NCBI GenBank assembly: GCA_900319035.1
Contig: ONMU01000022.1
Span: forward strand, 762-50,660
Length of the DNA: 49,899 nucleotides
Direction of reading: 5' to 3'
Origin: an uncultured Bacteroidales bacterium
Lineage (GTDB): Bacteria > Bacteroidota > Bacteroidia > Bacteroidales > Paludibacteraceae
Program-made: the position numbers and the translations under genes
Shown: in pieces, positions 42,464 through 49,474 of the stretch
Position numbering within the stretch: position 1 is the first letter of the stretch
Layout of the letters: every line of letters begins with the position of its first letter
The notes under the pieces: generated by a model
What the model saw: only the letters and a program-made list of their open reading frames with translations
What the model was told of the DNA's origin: nothing
Database searches by the model: none

Positions 42464-45258
42464 AAAGACTCATACTCGCCATATATGACTATCTACGAAC
42501 CCGCAACGCCCTCTTTTGGTCGCTGCTGACAGCCCTTGTGCTGATCTGCGGACTGCTCGTCAGCCGTCTTCGCTACAAAGAAGACATCACCGACTTCCTG
42601 CCGCTCTCTCCGGCTCAGCAACAGGCGATGCGTGTCTATCAGGATATCAGCGGAGCCGAGCGGATTGTCATTATCTTCGAGGGCGGCGACACCGATACCA
42701 AACTGGATGCCATCGACCGCTATGCAGCCTTGCTCCAAGAGCGGGATAGTTCCCTCGCCTCGCTCCTTACTACGCAGATAGATATAGCTCATTATCTGGA
42801 TATCCTTCATCAGGTCTATGAGCTGATTCCTTATTTTCTGACTGACGCCGATTATCGGCGCATGGATTCCATCTTGGCGAGCGGAGACTTCGTTTCCAGA
42901 CGTATGGCGGAGAATCAACGGATGATGCAGATGCCCGTCTCCTCGTTCCTGCACCGCACGATAGGAGACGACCCCTTGGGACTCTTCACACCGGTCATCG
43001 CTTCCTTGCAGTCTTTTCAACCCCTCACAGGCGGTTTCTCTTCCTTGGACGGCTATATGCTCTCCGAAGACGAACACCTCGCTTTTGCACTGATACAGAC
43101 ACCTTATGGAGCTAATGAGACGAGGCGGAACACGGACTTGGTCAAGCTCCTTAACGAAATCGGACAACAGGTCTCGGAGAACTATCCCGAGCTCTCTGTC
43201 CGTCTGCTCGGAGCACCCGTCATTGCTGTGGAGAACGCCTCGCGCATCAAGAAAGATAGTCTCATCGCTGTCTCACTCGCGGTCGTGCTGATCATGGTCG
43301 TCCTCTGTTGGACGTTCCGCCGCGAACGCAAAGCGATGCTCTACATCCTGCTGACGGTCGCTTTTGGTCAGATCTTCGGTATGGCGGTGATGAGCGTGGT
43401 GTGCCGGGAGGTTAGTCTTATCGTGCTCGGCATAGGGAGTATCATCATCGGTATCGCCGTCAACTATCCGCTGCATATACTCTTCCATCGTCGTTATACC
43501 ACCTCGGTGCGTCAGACGCTCGAAGAAGTCATCACGCCGCTGGTCATCGGAAATATCACCACCATTGGCGCTTTCCTTACTCTCGTCCCGCTGCAGGCAG
43601 TTGCCCTGCGTGACCTCGGTATTTTCGCTGCCTCTATGCTTGCCGGAACGATCCTCTTCACGATCCTCTTCCTGCCGCGTCTCATGGACTCGTTGCCTGC
43701 TGCCGCTGTGCCCGAGGAGCGAAGCGAAGTAGCGCCCTCCTCGATGTCCCCTGTTCGCCGTTATACGCTCTTGGCGCTGATAGGGGCGGTCACGGTCGGA
43801 CTGTTCTTTGCAGGAAGACAGATCACCTTCGATGCCGACATCTCGCATATGAACTACATGACCGAGCAGCAACGCACGGATTTCGCCTACTTCACGGCTT
43901 TGGCAGGAGAGACCGCTACGGAGACGGTCTATCTTATGGAGCCACAGTCTCAGGCTACCTGTCCGGACTCGTTGGCGACATACGAAGGTGTGCGCACGGT
44001 GCTCTCTGCGTGGAGATGGTTGCCGGATAGTGCGGAGCAGCAACGCCGTTTGGCGCGCTGGACACTCTTCTGCGACCGACACGCGCAATCTCTCTTGCGG
44101 GAGATCAACCGACAGGCATCGACCTACGGCTTCCGACCTGAGACCTTTGCTTCTTTTGCCAATATCCTCACCGCTCCGCGTCAACCGCTGCCGATGACGG
44201 CTTTTGCTCCTATCGCCGAGAGCATCCTCCAAGGCTATTACATACAGCGCTCAGAGGGCGTCACGCTCGTTACACGAGTAGGCGTGGAGAAAGAGCAGGT
44301 AGCGGCATTTGAGAAACACATACAAGAGAGGATAGGGGAGAGCAGTCTGGTCTTCGACCTCAAGTCGCTCCACGGCAGCATCACCCGTCAGCTCTCCGAG
44401 AACTTCGATTATATAGGCTATGCATGCTCGCTCTTGGTCTTTTTCTTCTTGGTACTCACGATGCGCAGTTGGAGAGCAGCCCTCGTCTCGTTTATACCCA
44501 TGGCAATCAGCTGGATCTGGATTCTCGGTATCATGCACCTCTTGGGCTTGCAGTTTAATATCGTCAACATCATCTTGGCTACCTTCATCTTCGGACAAGG
44601 AGACGACTATACCATCTTCGTTGTCGAGGGCTTGCAGTACGAGTACCGGACGGGCAGACGAATGCTTTCTCGCTACCAAGGCAGCATCATCCTCTCGGCG
44701 CTCATTATGTTCCTCGGTATTGGTGTGCTCGTTGTAGCGCGTCATCCGGCGATGTACTCCCTTGGCGTCGTGACCCTCATCGGTATGTCTGTGGTCATCC
44801 TCACGGCGAACATCATCCCGCCTTTGTTACGTGAACTGCTTTTCGGACGACCGAATCCTATCTATGCCTTGATCCCTCAACGTCCGCCTATGGTGATGAT
44901 TGACCATGTGGTGCGTACTGAGACCAACGGTATCGTCACTGCCCTTACCGTCCGCCAAGATAACATCTTCCTTCGCGACAATACCTTGGAGGAATCAGGT
45001 CTCATCGAGCATATGGCGCAGACCGCTGCGGCTTTGGCGGGCATGGAGAACCTGCGCAGCAAGACTGCCCCTAAGGTCGGTTTCATCGGAGAGGTCAAAG
45101 CCTTCGAGTGCAACGCTCTGCCGAAGGTCGGAGACACCCTCACCACGACCCTCACTACCGTTGCCGAGATGGCAGGAGTCACCCTCGTTGAGGCAACAAC
45201 CTGCTGCGCCGAGCAACAGATAGCTCACGGACAATTGAAAATAGTAATACAAAACTGA
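42460..45258 (+). CDS. MMPL/RND exporter fused to a hot-dog dehydratase (ApeP-like)
   Basis: This 932-residue protein. An N-terminal helix (about 15-33), a periplasmic loop, helices from about 265 to 410, a second loop and helices from about 648 to 780 give the two-half RND layout. FGQGDDYTIFVVEGL carries the GxxxDY-type MMPL motif. Residues about 798-932 form a hot-dog domain beginning YALIPQRPPMVMIDHV, with ESGLIEHMAQTAAALAG. This is the signature of the dehydratase that is a separate ~150-residue protein (ApeP) in E. coli-type clusters. The fusion couples dehydration with export at the membrane. The hot-dog domain faces the cytoplasm if the C-terminus does, as for usual MMPL topology. Confidence 0.88.
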   Translation: MKRLILAIYDYLRTRNALFWSLLTALVLICGLLVSRLRYKEDITDFLPLSPAQQQAMRVYQDISGAERIVIIFEGGDTDTKLDAIDRYAALLQERDSSLASLLTTQIDIAHYLDILHQVYELIPYFLTDADYRRMDSILASGDFVSRRMAENQRMMQMPVSSFLHRTIGDDPLGLFTPVIASLQSFQPLTGGFSSLDGYMLSEDEHLAFALIQTPYGANETRRNTDLVKLLNEIGQQVSENYPELSVRLLGAPVIAVENASRIKKDSLIAVSLAVVLIMVVLCWTFRRERKAMLYILLTVAFGQIFGMAVMSVVCREVSLIVLGIGSIIIGIAVNYPLHILFHRRYTTSVRQTLEEVITPLVIGNITTIGAFLTLVPLQAVALRDLGIFAASMLAGTILFTILFLPRLMDSLPAAAVPEERSEVAPSSMSPVRRYTLLALIGAVTVGLFFAGRQITFDADISHMNYMTEQQRTDFAYFTALAGETATETVYLMEPQSQATCPDSLATYEGVRTVLSAWRWLPDSAEQQRRLARWTLFCDRHAQSLLREINRQASTYGFRPETFASFANILTAPRQPLPMTAFAPIAESILQGYYIQRSEGVTLVTRVGVEKEQVAAFEKHIQERIGESSLVFDLKSLHGSITRQLSENFDYIGYACSLLVFFFLVLTMRSWRAALVSFIPMAISWIWILGIMHLLGLQFNIVNIILATFIFGQGDDYTIFVVEGLQYEYRTGRRMLSRYQGSIILSALIMFLGIGVLVVARHPAMYSLGVVTLIGMSVVILTANIIPPLLRELLFGRPNPIYALIPQRPPMVMIDHVVRTETNGIVTALTVRQDNIFLRDNTLEESGLIEHMAQTAAALAGMENLRSKTAPKVGFIGEVKAFECNALPKVGDTLTTTLTTVAEMAGVTLVEATTCCAEQQIAHGQLKIVIQN

Positions 45259-45259
45259 T

Positions 45260-45697
45260 ATGAACCAACGAATCACGGAAACAGACCTCGTCACGACCCT
45301 CAGAGTGCGTGTGCGGTTTAGCGAAATGGACGCCCTGCGCATGGTTTGGCACGGCAACTACGTCACCTATCTGGAGGACGCACGCGAGCGATGGGGCGAA
45401 GAACACGGTCTCGCCTATATGGAGATGTACCGAAACGGCTTTGTAGCACCGCTCTATGACCTCCATCTCCAGTATCGGGGCACGGCTGCGATGGGCGATG
45501 AGTTAGACCTCAAGATCATCTACTGCCGAGCAACGGGAGCCAAAATGGTTTTCCATTATGAGATCACCAACACACGCACCTCGCAACTCATCCTCACAGC
45601 GGAGAGCATACAGCTCTTCACCGACCTTGCCGGTGAGTTCTGCCCTGCGTTGCCACCTTTCTACGAACATTGGCTTCAACAACACCAACTGCTATGA
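45260..45697 (+). CDS. Acyl-CoA/ACP thioesterase (4HBT, YbgC-like hot-dog)
   Basis: This is a 145-residue hot-dog thioesterase: RFSEMDALRMVWHGNYVTYLEDARERWG with the catalytic-type Asp, and QYRGTAAMGDELDLK. It may release free aryl polyene carboxylic acid or edit misloaded carriers. It starts two bases after the exporter stop, and its end overlaps the next gene by ATGA. Confidence 0.9.
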   Translation: MNQRITETDLVTTLRVRVRFSEMDALRMVWHGNYVTYLEDARERWGEEHGLAYMEMYRNGFVAPLYDLHLQYRGTAAMGDELDLKIIYCRATGAKMVFHYEITNTRTSQLILTAESIQLFTDLAGEFCPALPPFYEHWLQQHQLL

Positions 45698-46041
45698 TCA
45701 ACGACTACTACACACTCTCTTCTCAGACCGCTTTGAGCGATACGGAGTTCCTCTTTGAGGTGCGCCTGAACGCTTCGTGTGCGATCTATGAGGGGCATTT
45801 TCCGGGACAACCGGTAGCACCCGGTGCCTGCCAAGTGCAGATCATCAAAGAGTGCGCCGAGAGAGCTCTTCAGCGCCCCGTACGCCTAAAGCAGATCAAG
45901 CAGTGTAAGTTCCTTCGAACGATTATTCCTGCCGAAACGCCTTCGCTCGATGTCCACCTCCTCTTCTCCGAGCCCGACATCCTCACCGCCGAAGTCCGTT
46001 CCGGCGAAACGACATATGTCAAACTGAAATCTGAAATCTAA
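45694..46041 (+). CDS. Hot-dog 3-hydroxyacyl-ACP dehydratase (FabZ/ApeI-like)
   Basis: I start at 45694 (MINDYYTLSSQT), overlapping the thioesterase stop; the frame from 45670 adds eight residues not needed by the family. The ~115 residues have the dehydratase core EGHFPGQPVAPGACQVQIIKE with its active His. The usual FabZ catalytic Glu position is occupied by Gln (CQVQ), as in ApeI-type enzymes that act with a partner. The partner is likely the hot-dog domain fused to the exporter. Product: the 2-enoyl (polyene) thioester. Confidence 0.87.
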   Translation: MINDYYTLSSQTALSDTEFLFEVRLNASCAIYEGHFPGQPVAPGACQVQIIKECAERALQRPVRLKQIKQCKFLRTIIPAETPSLDVHLLFSEPDILTAEVRSGETTYVKLKSEI

Positions 46042-46061
46042 AATCTAAAATCTAAAATATG
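46022..46061 (+). repeat. Heptamer array TAAAATC/TGAAATC before FabG start
   Basis: Five 7-base units (TGAAATC, TGAAATC, TAAAATC, TAAAATC, TAAAATA) run from the dehydratase end (KLKSEI) to the ATG at 46059. They share the AAATCT word with 36010-36049 and 35453-35481. Confidence 0.85.
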
Positions 46062-46787
46062 AAATATGCCTTAGTTACCGGCGGAAGCCGAGGTATAGGA
46101 AGGGCAGTGTCCCTGCGTCTCGCCAAAGCGGGCTATACGGTTATCATCAATTATCAGTCGAACGAACAAGCGGCGCAAGAGACGCTGCAAGCGATTCAAT
46201 CCCAAGGCGGGCAGGCAGAACTGCTGCGCTTTGATGTCGGCAATCCCGAGAGTGCGCAGAGTGCCCTTGACGCATGGCAATCATCGCATCCCGAAGACTA
46301 TATCGACGTGTTGGTCAACAACGCCGGTATCCGTCGGGATAATCTGTTGGTTTTTATGGAACCCGATGAGTTCGAGACGGTGCTGCGAACGAACCTCTTC
46401 TCGTTCTATCACGTCACACGACCTCTCCTTACGCCTATGATCCGCCATAAACATGGACGAATCATCAACATCGCTTCCCTTTCCGGCATCACCGGTCTGC
46501 CCGGACAGTGTAACTATGCGGCAGCGAAAGGCGGACTCATTGCCGCTACCAAATCGCTTGCCAAAGAGGTAGCGAAAAAGAACGTCACCGTCAATGCCGT
46601 TGCCCCCGGATTTATCAAAACCGACATGACGGATGGACTCGAAGAGGCGGAACTCAAAAAGACTGTACCCATGAACCGTTTCGGTTCTGCCGAAGAAGTC
46701 GCTGCCCTCGTGGCTTTCCTTGCCTCCGATGATGCTTCCTACATCACCGGCGAATGTATATCTATCAACGGCGGACTATATACCTAA
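46059..46787 (+). CDS. fabG: 3-ketoacyl-ACP reductase (FabG-like)
   Basis: This is a 242-residue short-chain dehydrogenase: NADPH motif TGGSRGIGRA, NNAG, catalytic Ser in SLSGITG, the YxxxK motif YAAAKGG, and PGFIKTDMTD. It reduces the 3-keto group after each condensation, using NADPH. This is the ketoreductase of the aryl polyene route (ApeQ counterpart). It may also serve fatty acid synthesis, but position favours the polyene pathway. A heptamer array precedes the start. Confidence 0.93.
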   Translation: MKYALVTGGSRGIGRAVSLRLAKAGYTVIINYQSNEQAAQETLQAIQSQGGQAELLRFDVGNPESAQSALDAWQSSHPEDYIDVLVNNAGIRRDNLLVFMEPDEFETVLRTNLFSFYHVTRPLLTPMIRHKHGRIINIASLSGITGLPGQCNYAAAKGGLIAATKSLAKEVAKKNVTVNAVAPGFIKTDMTDGLEEAELKKTVPMNRFGSAEEVAALVAFLASDDASYITGECISINGGLYT

Positions 46788-46791
46788 GACC

Positions 46792-46830
46792 GCGTAAATC
46801 GTAAATCGTAAATCTGTAAATCGTAAATTA
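46792..46830 (+). repeat. Heptamer array TCGTAAA before menA
   Basis: Five units of TCGTAAA (one TCTGTAAA) lie in the 48-bp spacer between the FabG stop and the menA ATG (46836). Confidence 0.9.
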
Positions 46831-46835
46831 TTCCT

Positions 46836-47717
46836 ATGTCTCCCTACATTACCTCTCTTCGTTTGCGCACATTGCCGCTCTCCGTTGCCGGAATCATCCT
46901 CGGCTCCGGTTTGGCTTATAGTCTTTCACCTTTCAACTTTCAACTCTCAACTTTCATCTTGGCAGTCCTCACCGCCCTCTGTTTGCAGATTCTCAGTAAC
47001 TTGAGCAACGAACTCGGCGATGCGCTCAAAGGAACGGACGCTGACCAGCACGGACGCGAGGCGTACGGCCTGCAGGCAGGTACGATCACGGTGCAGCAGA
47101 TGAAACGAATGATCATCCTCTTTGTGATCCTCTCCGTCCTTTTCGGTACAGCCTTAATAGGTGTCGCCTTTTGGGCTACACCGTACACCGTACACTGTAC
47201 ACCATACACCAACACACTCATTTTCCTCCTCCTTGGCGCTTTAGCCATCATTGGGGCGATCAAATACACGCTCGGAAAGCATAGTTACGGTTATATGGGG
47301 TTCGGCGATTTGGGTGTCTTCCTTTTCTTTGGACTGCTGAGCACGATGGGCGCGTATTATCTGCAAACACAAACGCTTACTTGGGAGGTCTTCTGGGCAG
47401 GTGTAGCGGTGGGTTTGCCCTGCGTAGGAGTACTCAACCTCAATAACATACGCGATATGAATAATGATCGCGCGCATCATAAGCGCACGTTCGCGTGCGC
47501 GTTAGGACCGAAAGGTGCGCGCATCTATCATTCCCTCTTGCTCCTTTCCGCTATGACGATCATGGTGCTCTATGGACATTATTGGACGCTCTGCGTGCTG
47601 CCTGTTTGGTGCTGGAATCTGTGGTACCTTTGGACGCAACCGGAGTCTAAATTAGACAAACAAATGCCGGTACTCATGTTCTCCACTTTAGTGTTTTCGG
47701 TGCTTGCTTGCCTCTAA
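46836..47717 (+). CDS. menA: 1,4-dihydroxy-2-naphthoate polyprenyltransferase
   Basis: This is a 293-residue UbiA-type membrane enzyme: SLRLRTLPLSVAGIILGSG, first Asp motif NELGDALKGTDADQHGR, second motif NNIRDMNNDRAHHKRT, and about eight helices. It prenylates DHNA on the way to menaquinone. It ends the polyene operon; a role in that pathway is not obvious, since quinone synthesis is house-keeping. Two heptamer arrays lie inside the gene in frame: 46922-46958 (encodes SPFNFQLSTF) and 47177-47214 (encodes TPYTVHCTPYTN), both in loops or hydrophobic segment ends. Confidence 0.92.
   Translation: MSPYITSLRLRTLPLSVAGIILGSGLAYSLSPFNFQLSTFILAVLTALCLQILSNLSNELGDALKGTDADQHGREAYGLQAGTITVQQMKRMIILFVILSVLFGTALIGVAFWATPYTVHCTPYTNTLIFLLLGALAIIGAIKYTLGKHSYGYMGFGDLGVFLFFGLLSTMGAYYLQTQTLTWEVFWAGVAVGLPCVGVLNLNNIRDMNNDRAHHKRTFACALGPKGARIYHSLLLLSAMTIMVLYGHYWTLCVLPVWCWNLWYLWTQPESKLDKQMPVLMFSTLVFSVLACL
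46922..46958 (+). repeat. Heptamer array TTTCAAC in frame inside menA
   Basis: Four units (TTTCACC, TTTCAAC, TTTCAAC, TCTCAAC) between the first and second membrane helices; the same word family as at the potA-potB junction. Confidence 0.8.
47177..47214 (+). repeat. Heptamer array TACACCG in frame inside menA
   Basis: Five units (TACACCG, TACACCG, TACACTG, TACACCA, TACACCA) in the loop between membrane helices. Confidence 0.85.
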
Positions 47718-47743
47718 AATCGACCTATTTTAGGGCTTTTTTA
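47714..47743 (+). terminator. Terminator of the polyene/menA operon
   Basis: CTAAAAT (47714-47720) and ATTTTAG (47727-47733) form a 7-bp AT-rich stem, followed by GGGCTTTTTT. It overlaps the menA stop and is weak by stability. Confidence 0.55.
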
Positions 47744-47783
47744 CAAGAAAATGCATTTTTTTTGCATTTTTTTGCTAAAAAAT

Positions 47784-47814
47784 TTGGTCATATCAAAAAA
47801 AAGCAGTACCTTTG
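47784..47814 (+). promoter_or_regulatory. Promoter of the tRNA cluster
   Basis: TTTGGTCA (47784 on) and -7 TACCTTTG at 47807-47814. The transcript would begin about 70 nt before tRNA-Gly. Confidence 0.75.
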
Positions 47815-47890
47815 CACCCGCTTTTGAAAGGAACGCTATATTTAGAGTCCTTGAGAGCAGTGATCTTTTACATTAAAAGAAAAAGAAAAT

Positions 47891-47963
<73 letters not shown>

Positions 47964-48104
47964 CCTTTTTTTTTGTCGTTAGGCAAAAAGGGACAAAAAC
48001 CTCGGGATGTGAAACGCAGTTTTGCAGACCGAAAAGCGTAGCACAACACATAGGCGTCATCGAGCGACGGCGTCGCGAGTCACGCGAAGTGTTGATGCAA
48101 GCGC

Positions 48105-48186
48105 GCCCAGATGGCGGAATTGGTAGACGCGTGCGTTTCAGGTGCGCATGCCGCGAGGTGTGCAGGTTCGAGTCCTGTTCTGGGCA
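48105..48186 (+). tRNA. tRNA-Leu (CAG)
   Basis: Acceptor GCCCAGA pairs with TCTGGGC (48179-48185). Anticodon loop TTCAGGT on stem TGCGT/GCGCA, a class II variable arm and GTTCGAG in the T arm. CCA not encoded. Confidence 0.94.
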
Positions 48187-48219
48187 CAACGCTCTTTGAT
48201 GGAGCGTCGCTGACGCGAC

Positions 48220-48303
48220 GCGCAGGTGGTGAAATTGGTATACACGCTACTTTGAGGGGGTAGTGGTCGCAAGATCGTGTGAGTTCGAGTCTCATCCTGC
48301 GCA
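48220..48303 (+). tRNA. tRNA-Leu (GAG)
   Basis: Acceptor GCGCAGG pairs with CCTGCGC (48296-48302). Anticodon loop TTGAGGG on stem CTACT/GGTAG, a class II variable arm and GTTCGAG. CCA not encoded. Confidence 0.94.
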
Positions 48304-48308
48304 CAAAA

Positions 48309-48340
48309 AACAGACAACTTTCGGGTTGCCTGTTTTTTTG
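48309..48340 (+). terminator. Terminator after the tRNA cluster
   Basis: CAGACAAC and GTTGCCTG pair (one mismatch) around TTTCGG and lead into eight T. It may also serve the convergent minus-strand gene. Confidence 0.8.
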
Positions 48341-48367
48341 TGCTTTCTGCCTTTGTGCTAAAGTGCG

Positions 48368-49390
48368 TTACCGAACCACTTCATGCACGTTGCCGTTGTT
48401 GTCGATGAAGTAGCCGACGACTTTTTTACCTCCGCCCATTGTGCCAAGGATGAAGAACGCGATTAACTCAATGTGGTCGTTAAACGCTATATTGACCAGC
48501 GCAACAAGGGACAGAACGGCGATGAAAGCGGGAATGAGCATGATGAGGAAGTTGATAAAACCGTTGGTGAAAGTCTTCAGAATCAATCCGACGCACAGCA
48601 TAGCATGCATCACGATGGCGATGACCATCGGAATCAGACTGACAATCATCCACCCCCAGCCTACGAGACTTGGCCATAACATAAAGAAGGGCGGAGTCAT
48701 ATACTGCAGATAGGCGTATGTCATGATGACGCCGATCCAGCAAAGAGGCATGAACATCTGCAAACCGATACCCATGATCAGCAAACCGCCTAAGTAGAAC
48801 AGGAGCATCCATCGACTGCTGAAATCCAGCTTGCCCAAGGTTCGGTCAAAAATATTTTGTATGGAGGTGTACGTGAAAGCGAGCACTTCTCCTATAAGGC
48901 ATTCGACTTTTCTCCAGAACGAACCGTGCTTAAACTCCTCTTTGAAACTGGGACGGCTTCCATTGGCAACAGTCTGGGCTTGAGACATCTGCATAGCCGG
49001 ACACTTGGAGCCGCTGAGCCGGATCTGGTAAGACTCGTTCTGAGGCGAGTAGGTCACCTCCATCTGGACGGTCTTCGGGTCGGTGTAATAGCTCAGCTCT
49101 TTCTTGGAGAGGTTGTTCTTATAGACCGTCAGTTGCTGCAAGGAGAAGACATAGGTCTTCTTGTCTCCCAGATACTTGACCGAACCGCCGTATTGAGAGC
49201 AGGCGAGATCTTTGTTCTTGTTCAGAAAGAGATGCGTGCTGATCTTTCCGTTTTTACGGGTAAAATGAACTTTAGCCGAGTGGTTCTGCGGCAAAGAGAC
49301 ACGAACGGATTCGCTGTAAGCTCCTTCGACTTTGATTTTACAGCTTGCGAAGAGAAGAGGAATCAAACAAAAAATGAAGAATTTTTTCAT
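48368..49390 (-). CDS. Membrane lipoprotein of unknown function
   Basis: I start at 49390 (MKKFFIFCLIPLLFASC), a lipoprotein signal with lipobox FASC and Cys about residue 17; the longer frame from 49456 would cross the promoter. The ~340 residues comprise a soluble N-terminal part (about 18-185; HSAKVHFTRKNGKIS, TYSPQNESYQIRLSG) followed by several membrane helices (about 190-320). This mix of a lipidated start and multiple helices is uncommon. It ends with a small polar tail (YFIDNNGNVHEVVR). No family recognised. Confidence 0.75.
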   Translation of the reverse strand: MKKFFIFCLIPLLFASCKIKVEGAYSESVRVSLPQNHSAKVHFTRKNGKISTHLFLNKNKDLACSQYGGSVKYLGDKKTYVFSLQQLTVYKNNLSKKELSYYTDPKTVQMEVTYSPQNESYQIRLSGSKCPAMQMSQAQTVANGSRPSFKEEFKHGSFWRKVECLIGEVLAFTYTSIQNIFDRTLGKLDFSSRWMLLFYLGGLLIMGIGLQMFMPLCWIGVIMTYAYLQYMTPPFFMLWPSLVGWGWMIVSLIPMVIAIVMHAMLCVGLILKTFTNGFINFLIMLIPAFIAVLSLVALVNIAFNDHIELIAFFILGTMGGGKKVVGYFIDNNGNVHEVVR

Positions 49391-49411
49391 GGTTTTATAT
49401 GTTTTCGGCTG

Positions 49412-49443
49412 CAAAGGTACAACAAAAATCTGAAATATGCAAA
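49412..49443 (-). promoter_or_regulatory. Promoter of the membrane lipoprotein gene
   Basis: Minus-strand -7 TACCTTTG (plus CAAAGGTA 49412-49419) and upstream TTTGCATA (49443-49436). Confidence 0.8.
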
Positions 49444-49474
49444 TAAAATTCTGCATTTTTAATTTTTATTTTGT

